Shown here in pieces: positions 36,401-43,582 of a stretch of DNA of 64,000 nucleotides. The position numbers and the translations under genes were made by a program. The DNA lies in NCBI GenBank assembly GCA_029964075.1, contig CM057133.1:15524699-15588698 (forward strand). Direction: 5' to 3'. The DNA is from Patiria pectinifera (Eukaryota > Echinodermata > Asteroidea > Valvatida > Asterinidae). A model generated the notes under the pieces. That model was not told the DNA's origin. It did no database searches and worked only from the letters and a program-made list of their open reading frames with translations. Positions within the stretch are counted from its first letter, which is position 1, and every line of letters begins with the position of its first letter.

Positions 36401-39400
36401 TTTTGTCCCGGAAAAGTGTAATTTTTGTCCGGGAAAATGTAATTTTTGACCCTGGAAAGTGTTATTTGTGACCCGGAAAGGCGTCACTTTTGTACCGGAA
36501 AGTGTAATTTTGACCCAGAAAAAAGGCCCGTTTGACCCGGAAAAGGGTTGGGCCATATAGGACCCAGATTCCGGGTCAATCTGACGAGGATGCCTTTTTT
36601 CTAGTCACAAGAATAACACATTTCCAGGTCAAAATAACACTTTTTGCTTCTGTTTCCTTTTTGCTTCTGTTTCCAGGGTCAAAGTGACTTAAAAAGTGTC
36701 ATTTGTGACGCCGAAAAGTGTCATTTGTTTACCCGGAATAGGGTTAGGCTAAATAGAACCAAATAGAAGCTGAGTGTATATGGTTTCGATTTGATGCAGG
36801 AATGGTTGATGCTACCATGATGCCGATCATGGGTCATCTGGTCGACATACGGCACGTGTCGGTCTACGGCAGCATCTACGCAATCGCCGATGTGGCGTTC
36901 TGCATAGGCTTTGCAGTGGGTAAGTCTACTACGGTGCAATTAACCAGGTTTGCATGTTTGTGTATCAACAGTGAGTTAACGATATTTAGGTGACCAAATG
37001 GCCTAGTGATGCAAGTTATGAGGACCGGTTACTCGTTTCGAACAACAGCATGCTTCTTTTTTTTAGCTGATCTTTGGAAAGTCTGCTGAATTCCTCTTCA
37101 ATTAGTCTATGATAATATTTCTCAAGAGACGGAGCACACTGCTCGAAACATCGAGTTGACCATTCTTCCATGAACCACAAAACAACTCACCTTCTACTAA
37201 ACAAGGCCCAAGTTGCAAGTATCTTTGAGAGTGGTAAGGAGACGGTTCAGAAGTGCTTTCATAACTTGCCGAGGAAGCACATTAGCTTGAAACGTATAAG
37301 AAGAGGTCATGTGGCACAACTGATAATGTAGTAACCAACGGATAATGTATCACCAACCGATAATGTCACAAAAATTGACCGATAGTGTATTAACATTTCC
37401 TACACTATCAGTCAATTTTTGTAACATTATCGGTTATAGTGATACAATATCGGTTAATTTTTGTAAAATCGGTTGGTGATACATTATCCGCTGGTTACTA
37501 CATTATCAGTTGTTACAAGCTGCATTGTCGATTTTTATGATTAGTGTTAAGGTCTTAAAAGTCGAGATTTACAGATGAATTTTGCAAACCAAAGTGTATT
37601 TTAATACGTTATTTTGTTTACACTCATAAACGTCCCTGGTCAGTTTGGAGCCTAAATCAATCCGGGTCCGATTTTTCTGGGTCAAAATGACCATTTTTGG
37701 AAATCAAATTTTGACATCAAAAATTGAATTTGTTGGTGGTCGAAATGACCCTTTCCAGGTCAAATGACCCGAAAAAAGTGACTTCGAGAAGTGTCATTTT
37801 GACCCCCAAAAGTGTCAGGTCAAATCTGACCCGGATCCGGGTCGAACCCGACCCGGGACTTTTATGAGTGTCTATAAAATCTGCTAAAAGCAAAATCTCA
37901 ATTTGTTAATGAGGCATATTTAAAAATCTGTTCAGGTCCGTCGTTGAGTGCAGCAATAGTGCAGGCAGTCGGATTCTCATGGTAGGTAAAATTATGAAAC
38001 TTACTGTTGTGATTGTAGGAATCGAAACATTCATGTGCAGGACGCAAAGGGGGCGCTCTGTAGGTTGACCATGACGACAATTTCAATTGGATAGGACAAT
38101 TCGCTAGATCAAGTGCGTCGTACATTTACCTGGAAAAAAAGGGGTTAAACAAATAACAAGAACAAAGTGAATTTAATGTAGGGAATAAAGTGAGATATAC
38201 ACCAGTTTTAGTCCCTCTATAGACTAAAAAAAAAACACTTTTATATCAAGTCACCACTAGACATCACAAGGCATCATAAGTCATCATAAGTCAGTCACGT
38301 ACTGGTCATAACTATACACAAGTCGCAGGTCAACTTTCAAACTACTCAAATGATTATGCGACAAAGGTATTTCCTTGTCAGTGTTAATGTTGTGCAAGCC
38401 CGACCCAAAATCGAAACCCATCCGACCCAAAACCGATCCGGGTCCGGTCGGTTTTTGCATCATTTCGGTCGGGTCGATTTCGCGTTTGCAGCATTCGGCT
38501 CGGGTCGGGTTGGTTAAGCCGTTTTGTGAAAAATCAAAAATAAACCGAAAGAAACTAAAACAAACCGAAACGGAGTAAAAATTCACGCGGTACGATATTA
38601 TTGCAGAGTTACTGAGCCCAGTGCGACCAACGTCAACCCACTGCGCGAATATGCATGTGGTTTCAACGCGCAGTCTATAACGTACACAGTAGGTATCGTT
38701 ATGAGACTTCACCTTATTTCGTACGGTATGATTCTGTTAAAAGAGACGACGAATTTCACGCGAAGCGGGAAAGTTCAGTCACAAAAAGCGGACACAGTTG
38801 GCCAAGCCACATAATATTCTTGTTTATATATTGTCCTGGTCTGTTCGGTTTCGGGTCGGTTCGGGTCGGTTTTACTTGAATTTATGTCGGGTCGGGTCGG
38901 ATTTGGGGAGTTCAGATCGGTTTAGGTTCGAATTCGGTTTATATTTTTAATGTTTCAGGTCGGTTTGGCCTGGTCAACCCGACCCAATGCACAACATAAG
39001 TCAGTGTTCATCAACTTTGACCTTGTGACCTTTCTGACTAGCGACTTGTCTGTGGTTGACAGCCTCCCATCTCTGATGAAAAGATGGGTTTGGAATCAGT
39101 GTAGTTGGTTTACAGGCGCTAATATACACCACCCGTTTATGAGCCCCCCCTCCATATACTACTGAAAGAAATTACGAATGAGTGAGGTGCCACATAAGGC
39201 GTTACACGGTTATTGTCTTAATGTTTTGAATGTTCCTTTAGGTTGTTGAGGATTGTAGCCATTCTAAGCTTTCTCTACGCCCCCTTGTGTTACTTCTTGA
39301 GAGATCCACCGAGAAGAGAGGATAAACTGGTATGTTCAAAACTGTTCGACAATAATGCTTATCTGATGTTCTCAAAGAAAGCGTTATGTATATATTGTAC

Positions 39401-40340
39401 TCTTGCTTGAAAAAGTTTAACGGGTATATTTTATTGAAAGGTACTGGTGCAACTCTAACTAAAAAGAAAATAGAAACTAGAAATTTCGCAGGCAATTTCT
39501 CAAGTCATATTTATATTCTCAGGCAACGTTAATGGATATTGTGTGCATGCGTAAGGCTTATTGTTTCAATTCAACAATGGGCAAGTTCGAGTAAGGACCA
39601 GTGGTTAACTAGTGGTTAGTTCGTGACATACAGCGCATGCGCACTGAAGTTGGAGTGTGAACGATTCTAGTCCAACTATTGTTATGTCAACGACTGTCAG
39701 AAAATGGCGGTCGCACAACAATATTCAACACTTGTTGTTTCTCTTTATTAAAACAGATACTAGTGATTGTGTATAGTTAAAAATATCTTACAAAATCGCT
39801 AATATTATATTGTACAATGGTGACAATTGTCTTCCGCCATTTTTGTTGATAGTTGGTCCCCTCTGCACTATGCTATGGAAATGTCTATTTATAACCAGTT
39901 ATAAATCGTGGCGCGACCAGCCGCGGTAGGCTGGTCCTGAATGGTTGACTAGAGTAAACCAACCATCGTCGACTAGACTGAGTTCGGGATTAGTTAGTCA
40001 AACCATGGTTCACAATAGTTCTTGCGCGAACTTGACAGTGATTGCAACATTCATGTTGAAGTTTAATTTCAGCACAAACTTAAACTTATTCCTTAACGTG
40101 GTTCAGGAATTTCACATTGATTGGGGAATGGTAAAAACACATAGACAGTTTTCTTTGGTGATTTGAATGATATTGGTATAGTAAAGAAATGGGTCGAGAT
40201 GCATCAGAGAATTATTTCAAAAGATGTATTTTTTTTACTCGTAGGGAATATTGATGGAGGAGAGGTTACCTGTGTCGTACACGACTCACAAACAGACCGA
40301 CTATCAGACTATGGAGGAAGATGAAACACAGAGGGAATAA
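24278..40340 (+). CDS. VMAT (SLC18A1/2-like): Vesicular monoamine transporter (SLC18A1/2, VMAT), 16 coding exons, 522 aa
   Basis: Proton/monoamine antiporter of the SLC18 branch of the major facilitator superfamily; it loads dopamine, serotonin, noradrenaline, histamine or related amines into acidic vesicles. Coding exons: 24278-24461, 27058-27210, 28704-28860, 29281-29339, 29711-29794, 30442-30534, 31601-31690, 32121-32225, 32908-33006, 33671-33749, 34999-35050, 35883-35946, 36800-36919, 37936-37981, 39242-39329, 40245-40340. All introns are GT-AG, phases match, and the 1569 nt give 522 codons plus TAA with no internal stop. Diagnostic VMAT features: TM1 [11 protein letters not shown] (D54, N55), glycosylated luminal loop 65-138, TM2 K148 in [16 protein letters not shown]199, [18 protein letters not shown]7 E322, TM8 Y352, TM10 D410, TM11 D437. 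These residues distinguish it from VAChT, as does the many-exon structure, since vertebrate VAChT has a single coding exon. The C-tail has an acidic dileucine-like EDKLGIL (488-494) and a terminal acidic cluster, as in VMAT sorting signals. VMAT1 versus VMAT2 cannot be decided; it is probably the pre-duplication form. Confidence 0.97.
24693..24732. repeat. Perfect 16-bp hairpin (VMAT intron 1)
   Basis: GTGCCATTAGGGAGAC, an 8-nt loop, then GTCTCCCTAATGGCAC. It follows a G12 run. No function is known. Confidence 0.7.
25136..25314 (+). repeat. Intron 1 duplication, unit 1
   Basis: Homologous to 25661-25848. Shared blocks: tattctgaaaa, gtaggcctatattgtacacg, tataggcctgca, gtgcacccagatgtgttcat. 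The two units flank the MITE at 25316-25615. Confidence 0.7.
25316..25615. mobile_element. MITE with TAGGCC end (copy 3, VMAT intron 1)
   Basis: Inverse orientation of 2466-2841: taggcc, poly-A, gtcggtctctggtcagcgcg, then gaccaatgtacaagg-type and ttgtctgtacaatc blocks. The right end is degraded into A/T-rich sequence, so the boundary is approximate. Confidence 0.65.
25661..25848 (+). repeat. Intron 1 duplication, unit 2
   Basis: Second unit of the local direct duplication, with a small insertion relative to unit 1. Confidence 0.65.
26494..26610. repeat. Possible single end of a CAGGGTG-type element (VMAT intron 1)
   Basis: ATA followed by cagggcgagtaaaaaaaaac resembles the left end at 13372. 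No matching right end was found downstream. Confidence 0.3.
27058..27210 (+). CDS. VMAT coding exon 2 (large luminal loop)
   Basis: Encodes residues 62-112 plus one base, beginning [10 protein letters not shown], the luminal end of TM1. The loop has sequons at N87 (NRS) and N90 (NCT), and C91; codon 113 (Cys) is split at the donor. Acceptor tttctacag, donor gtaaat at 27211. The alternative donor two bases upstream would break phase with exon 3. Loop sequence is poorly conserved across the family; placement rests on the phase match and the VPILPDY core. Confidence 0.95.
27366..27760 (-). mobile_element. tRNA-derived SINE, copy 2 (VMAT intron 2)
   Basis: On the minus strand a tRNA-like head (TGGCCTCGTGATCTGGAG, box B-like GGTTTCGAGTCC at 27690-27679) leads into gccctcgggcaaggcacttt and tctctccacccaggagtata. 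The 3' part extends to an AATAATAAATA tail near 27367. More diverged than copy 1. Confidence 0.65.
28704..28860 (+). CDS. VMAT coding exon 3 (loop end, TM2)
   Basis: Encodes C113 (split codon) to N164 and two bases of R165. It contains a sequon at N116 (NGT) and TM2 with K148 in [15 protein letters not shown], nearly invariant in VMATs; the equivalent Lys forms an ion pair with the TM11 Asp. Acceptor gacaacag, donor gtaata at 28861; phase 2. Confidence 0.97.
29281..29339 (+). CDS. VMAT coding exon 4 (TM3)
   Basis: Short exon for residues 165-184, reading [19 protein letters not shown], the cytosolic 2/3 loop and TM3. Acceptor tttcgtgcag, donor gtaaga at 29340; phase 1. Confidence 0.95.
29711..29794 (+). 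CDS. VMAT coding exon 5 (TM4)
   Basis: Residues 185-212, ending [11 protein letters not shown], a VMAT signature that differs from VAChT. R199 corresponds to the conserved TM4 Arg. Acceptor gttgcttcag, donor gtaaga at 29795; phase 1. Confidence 0.96.
30178..30299. repeat. Small fold-back element (VMAT intron 5)
   Basis: Begins actgcaaaaactgtggtg and ends gttgtgtttttttgcagt; inner gtgttaaatttaacac is a palindrome. About 120 bp, MITE-like. Confidence 0.5.
30442..30534 (+). CDS. VMAT coding exon 6 (cytosolic loop 4/5 and TM5)
   Basis: Residues 213-243, [19 protein letters not shown] then [12 protein letters not shown], with the charged 4/5 loop (YEERG) and TM5. Acceptor cgtcctttag, donor gtaagt at 30535; phase 1. 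Confidence 0.96.
31601..31690 (+). CDS. VMAT coding exon 7 (TM5 end, TM6)
   Basis: Residues 244-273, [19 protein letters not shown] followed by [11 protein letters not shown]. The GPPFGG motif is typical of vesicular amine transporters. Acceptor tatatcacag, donor gtaagt at 31691; phase 1. Confidence 0.96.
32121..32225 (+). CDS. VMAT coding exon 8 (TM6 end, central cytosolic loop)
   Basis: Residues 274-308, [19 protein letters not shown] then [16 protein letters not shown]. The central cytosolic loop ends in the conserved LLRDPYI before TM7. The acceptor is the first of two CAGs (ends 32120); the second, 8 bp downstream, would lose residues and phase. Donor gtaggc at 32226; phase 1. Confidence 0.94.
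32624..32677. repeat. G-rich purine tract (VMAT intron 8)
   Basis: A run of G10 followed by gaagaggtagggggagcggg-type purine sequence on the + strand with many runs of four or more G; could form G-quadruplex or triplex structures in the transcript. Structural consequence is inferred. Confidence 0.6.
32908..33006 (+). CDS. VMAT coding exon 9 (TM7, luminal loop 7/8)
   Basis: Residues 309-341, ending [17 protein letters not shown]. It has E322 in LLEPSLPLW (human VMAT2 E312) and W328. The luminal loop has His334 where mammalian VMAT2 has a disulfide-forming Cys. Acceptor ctttatcag, donor gtaagt at 33007; phase 1. Confidence 0.96.
33038..33085. repeat. Twin 24-bp hairpin repeat beside exon 9 donor
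   Basis: Two identical units each containing aaccatttccccaaatggtt, an 8-bp stem with a CCCC loop, starting 31 bp after the exon 9 splice donor. Confidence 0.7.
33281..33515. repeat. (ACTGATTG)-type simple repeat (VMAT intron 9)
   Basis: About 235 bp of degenerate gactgattgactgactcccc units. The 82-residue Ser/Gln/Val-rich frame on the minus strand is a repeat artefact. Confidence 0.85.
33671..33749 (+). CDS. VMAT coding exon 10 (TM8)
   Basis: Residues 342-367 plus two bases of R368, [21 protein letters not shown]8, with Y352 and F345 at conserved ligand-site positions. Acceptor ttctactgcag, donor gtaaat at 33750; phase 2. Confidence 0.95.
33820..34038. mobile_element. Truncated mariner-like element (VMAT intron 10)
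   Basis: Right-hand part of the 13372-14059 family, ending ttctttttaactcaccctg followed by TA. The left end is missing. Confidence 0.55.
34066..34622. mobile_element. TTAA-flanked MITE, copy 2 (VMAT intron 10)
   Basis: Same orientation and layout as 8100-8614: TTAAAGGGC start, GCCCTTTAA end, shared internal blocks throughout. Lies within intron 10, next to a mariner-like fragment. Confidence 0.7.
34999..35050 (+). CDS. VMAT coding exon 11 (TM9)
   Basis: Very short exon, residues 368-385, [18 protein letters not shown]. Acceptor cttcttcacag, donor gtaagc at 35051; phase 0. The phase-2 junction with exon 10 restores Arg368. Confidence 0.93.
35883..35946 (+). CDS. VMAT coding exon 12 (TM9/10 loop and start of TM10)
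   Basis: Residues 386-406, [19 protein letters not shown] then AI, matching the IPFAKN..GLIAPNFG-type segment of VMATs. Acceptor tgcgacgcag, donor gtaagt at 35947; phase 1. Confidence 0.94.
36283..36745. repeat. GGGTCA minisatellite array B (VMAT intron 12)
   Basis: Two adjoining blocks of the 21-bp unit, mainly in the gtcccggaaaagtgtgatttt orientation, filling much of intron 12 and stopping about 55 bp before exon 13. Clear termini were not identified. Confidence 0.7.
36800..36919 (+). CDS. VMAT coding exon 13 (TM10-TM11, most conserved exon)
   Basis: Residues 407-446. Contains [16 protein letters not shown] with D410 (human VMAT2 D399) and [18 protein letters not shown] with D437 (D426), both essential for proton-coupled transport in characterised VMATs. 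F444 replaces the Tyr found at this site in human VMAT2. Acceptor ttgatgcag, donor gtaagt at 36920; phase 1. Confidence 0.97.
37315..37512. repeat. Fold-back element (VMAT intron 13)
   Basis: Left arm caactgataatgtagtaacc..ggataatgtatcaccaaccg is mirrored by the right arm cggttggtgatacattatcc..ggttactacattatcagttg. The inner part also mirrors (aaaaattgac / gtcaattttt). Almost the whole 198 bp is self-complementary. Confidence 0.75.
37621..37870. mobile_element. GGGTCA element C with terminal inverted repeats (VMAT intron 13)
   Basis: Begins CACTCATAAACGTCC and ends GGACTTTTATGAGTG, inverted repeats with one mismatch. Interior carries degenerate gggtcaaaatgac / gtcattttgaccc units and a gacccggatccgggtcgaac core. 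250 bp, non-coding. Confidence 0.7.
37936..37981 (+). CDS. VMAT coding exon 14 (loop 11/12)
   Basis: The shortest coding exon (46 nt): residues 447-461 and two bases of W462, [15 protein letters not shown]. Acceptor atctgttcag, donor gtaggt at 37982; phase 2. Confidence 0.92.
38386..38999. mobile_element. GGGTCGG-rich MITE with 9-bp target duplication (VMAT intron 14)
   Basis: Ends AATGTTGTGCA and TGCACAACATAA are inverted repeats. Flanked by perfect 9-bp GTCAGTGTT at 38377-38385 and 39000-39008. Subterminal zones are rich in cccgaccc / gggtcgggtcgg. 614 bp, no transposase. The 9-bp duplication fits Mutator-like transposition but the TIR is short. Confidence 0.7.
39242..39329 (+). CDS. VMAT coding exon 15 (TM12 and start of C-tail)
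   Basis: Residues 462-491, [20 protein letters not shown] then [12 protein letters not shown]12 (about 461-481) is followed by the cytosolic tail, whose RREDKL begins the acidic dileucine-like signal. Acceptor tgttccttta-g, donor gtatgt at 39330; phase 0. Confidence 0.95.
40245..40340 (+). CDS. VMAT coding exon 16 (C-terminal tail and stop)
   Basis: Residues 492-522 and TAA (40338-40340). [10 protein letters not shown] completes the (E/D)xxxIL-type endocytosis and vesicle-sorting motif; the tail ends in acidic MEEDETQRE, like the acidic cluster of VMAT2. Acceptor ttactcgtag. AATAAA at 40336-40341 overlaps the stop codon. Confidence 0.94.
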   Translation, partial: GILMEERLPVSYTTHKQTDYQTMEEDETQRE

Positions 40341-40341
40341 A
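40336..40341 (+). terminator. AATAAA overlapping the VMAT stop codon
   Basis: Perfect polyadenylation hexamer spanning the TAA. No other AATAAA was seen in the next 1.3 kb; ATTAAA at about 41642 is a weaker candidate. If used, the 3' UTR would be only about 15-30 nt. Use is unproven. Confidence 0.25.
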
Positions 40342-40900
40342 GGAACGTAATTTAGAAAGCCACCAATAGTAGGGGGAAAAACTAAATCAAATGCCGAATT
40401 TGTGTCTACTCATCTACTTATTTTGTTTGTGTCAGCTTTTACTAGCGTTTAGATTATCTGTATATACTTGCAAACGATATTAGAAATGTTTGGTTCTAGT
40501 AGACTTTTACGATGGATGAATCAGCGGTGAAATTCTGAATGGATACGCGATGGTGAGCGAGTGTGTCAAGTGAAGACAAATTATTATAAGGATATAACTT
40601 GTGAAATTGCGTAGAAGTCAGTAGGCCTAATGCGATGAAGTACCAACACGAGGCAAGTACTGTTACAAGAAACCCCCTTTAAAAACAACAACAGCAACGA
40701 TTTACAGGTACGAGTACGACTTTCGTCAGCCCATGTTGGTATGATACAGTTTAAGTTTATTGACAAGTTTCATGAGTTGTATTTGAGCGGTGGAAAAATC
40801 AAGTCAGGTCACAGGAGATGACCGATGACAAAGAACAGCCCCTCGTCACAGATATAACAAACTGACATGCGCGTTGACCTTCTTAACTCAAATCACTGGT

Positions 40901-41056
40901 CAATAGACCTAAGACATCATGACGTCACGCTTTGTTTACATGTGCGCCTTCCTATGGACGCCAGGTGGGGACGAGAGCCAATCGTCCCCACCTGGCTCCC
41001 ATAGGAAAGGGCACATGCAAACAAAGCCGTGACGTCATTAGGTCGTAGGTCTATTG
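40901..41056. mobile_element. Palindromic MITE with two TGACGTCA sites, copy 1
   Basis: CAATAGACCTA at the left and TAGGTCTATTG at the right; arms (catgacgtcacg, ctttgtttacatgtg, ccttcctatgg, ccaggtgggga) are mirrored. Perfect CRE palindromes at 40920-40927 and 41030-41037. It lies about 560 bp after the VMAT stop. A second family member is at 52363-52484. Confidence 0.75.
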
Positions 41057-41164
41057 CAACTTCAATCAAAAGGAAGGGTCACAATATTATTAGGCCTATT
41101 GGGATGAACAATGACACAAAATAATTTGATGGTTATGAAAGAACATGGCTGAGAGATAGTTATA

Positions 41165-41370
41165 AAGGTTCAGGGTCGGGTTTGAACTGGAATTCGGGTC
41201 ACATTTGACCCAATTATTTTAAGGATCAAAATAACACTTTTCTGGACCAGAATTTCGCCCAGTTATCCAGGTCGGCTCTGACCCGGACAATGTAAATCTT
41301 GAATCTGATAATGATCAGGCTAACTCTGACCCTGACTCCAAACCGACCCGGGACTTTTCAGAGTGGATAG
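41165..41370. repeat. GGGTCA element D (degenerate)
   Basis: About 200 bp with gggtcgggtttgaa, gggtcacatttgaccc and ending gacccgggacttttcagagtg, which matches the right terminus of element C. The left terminus is not recognisable, so it looks truncated. Confidence 0.55.
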
Positions 41371-41593
41371 TGAATTAATGCGAGGTCAAGAGTGAATTGA
41401 TGCGAGGTCAAGAGTGAGTTGATGGGAGTCAAGACAAAATGTCTCAAAGCATGAATGAGTGAAGATGAAGAAGCAGCGGGAGTACAGTATATGAGAGTTA
41501 GGCTGGAGAATGAAGGAAGGAGCAGTTGACGGTTTGAGAGGGAACGTGCTTGAGAAAATTGTAGAGAGTTTTGAGTATTAAGCCATATGTATA

Positions 41594-42143
41594 CACTCTA
41601 AAAGGTGCTGGGTCAGATTTTGAGCGGGAATCCGGGTCTTATTAAATGTGACCTGCCATTGCATAATCAATGATTCCAAATTTATTTCTGTATCTTAATT
41701 TATTCTAAAGATATGTCGCAGGAACTTCAACAGTGTCCTGCTAAATTTCGCTAACCTCATTTTGAGAAAAACGGCTTTGAAAAAAAAAGACACGCATTGC
41801 GCCGCCAATAACAGTGAAAAACGGTCTTCAGTTTTTCCACTTTTGAGGGTATTTTTTCCAACCAAAATGCATAGTGTGAATCTTGGACACCTTGGCTACT
41901 CAAAAATACAAAACAATCAATATCGATTTTGACATGATTTTCCAGTATATCCGACTCCAGGCGTCGATTACTCAAAACAAGGTTTTGGGGGACATTCCTA
42001 ATTTTGCCTTTTTGATTGGAAGCTTTTCGGAGTAAAAACACGTTTCTGTGACAAAATTACATTTTTGCTGCGGAAGATGATCCACAGATGTGTCATTTTA
42101 CCCGAAAAAGAGTGTCAAATCTGACTTGCGCTATTTTAGAGTG
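41594..42143. mobile_element. GGGTCA-family element E with CACTCTAAAA inverted ends
   Basis: Begins CACTCTAAAAGGTGCTGGG and ends with TATTTTAGAGTG; the inner ends gggtcagatttt and gtcaaatctgac also mirror each other. The middle 400 bp is unrelated to the short array elements and is non-coding, so this may be a longer family member. Confidence 0.65.
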
Positions 42144-43573
42144 CAGGATTTACGCGAGGAGCGGGCGATGTTCCGCTAAAACCAAATTTGGGAACAGGGA
42201 AACACCGCAGATCATCCAGTTGACGGAATTTAGAAAAGCTGGGGAGGTGGCTCTATAATAGCTTTGCTCATGAAACTTGTTATATGTAAATACATGTATT
42301 GACATGTGAATTCCATTTCCGACAGCTTAGCCTTTTGTCATGCAAACTTAACTTTGGTTTGTCATGGGTAGTATTGCCAAGGGGAATGTTTGAAGGAAAT
42401 ACGTACGGCACTTGTTTACAAAAGAGCCCTTCGTAAACCCCCAGCCCCGCCCCCGCTAGTTGATGCTGAATTGGATTCTGTTGAGAAGGTAAAATAAATG
42501 ACTGATAGATGTGTTGGATGTGCAATGTGTTACTTGGAAAGGGAGGGGGATTTTAATCCAGAAAAAGATTGCTATCCTAATTCTCAGTAATTCACTTAAT
42601 AATGCAAGGTGATATGGAAATTGATACTCTGCTACCGTCAACTACTCCACAGATGTTTTGCGTATCATGAATGTTTTGCTAGCTTTGCATATCATTAGGT
42701 TGTGTCAGTTTATGTATCAGTAGCCTTCTTTTGAGGTGTTGTACATAATGCCTGAGTTGTTGTGGGTCAATAACATTTGGCGCTAAGTATTTTTTGTTTG
42801 TGTATTCGTGTAACCGTATCATAAAACTTCAACTCGGAATGAGAGCTGAATATTAAATTATGTGAAGATTATACTTCACCATGTGCAGTGTTCAAGAGAG
42901 CGAGTGTTGTTCTTTCAAATGGAGTATATTTTCTTTATTCTTTCACATAGGCCTACATTGTACATGCAAGTGCAATTTCGACTCAACTCTCGAGGACACC
43001 GACAATCTTTATACAGAGTAAATTTTGGTGCCTGAATATGCCATGTCCACATATGCAGAAGAATATTTCGGAGAATAGTTCTTAAAATTCTGTAGGGAGC
43101 AGAATTAAGGTGTAGAAGGGAAGGGGGAATCAAGGACGATCAGCCCCCCCCCCCCATTTAACACCAATGGTAATGTCCTCCAGTTATTTCCCCAAGTTGA
43201 TATACATTTCTACCAAAGCTGCCTAATTTTTCAAATATTGTTCCCAAAGTGCAATGTATAGTATAACGATTTCGATCGTTCAACACTCATTTAACTTAAT
43301 AAAATAATTATAAAATTAAACGTGTACATAAATACATGTTTACGTAATAAGACGACATGCTCCCCCACCTTTGATTTTCCAACAAGGGGAACACCCCTCG
43401 AAATGTTGGTCAGGAATCCATTTGAAGTGTGCGCATACCACTTCATGATTTAGTTACCATTTCTAGAACCCATCAATTAATGATTGGAGCCTCAGTTGGA
43501 ACGCTAAATTACAAGGGCTCCCTCTCTTGCTGAATGACGTCTTCGCTGAAGTTGCGTGGTGGCGGTATACAAA
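42144..43573. other. No gene recognised
   Basis: Short frames only; a C12 run near 43143. Confidence 0.45.
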
Positions 43574-43582
43574 TCGCCCAAT

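Noticed and set aside
38284-38712. 142-codon minus-strand frame
   Set aside because: Crosses the boundary of the GGGTCGG-rich MITE, so half lies in a mobile element and half in intron; no protein similarity.
24278-40340. VAChT (SLC18A3) identity
   Set aside because: The TM4 motif [16 protein letters not shown], the TM8 [12 protein letters not shown] segment and the many-exon structure fit VMAT rather than VAChT.
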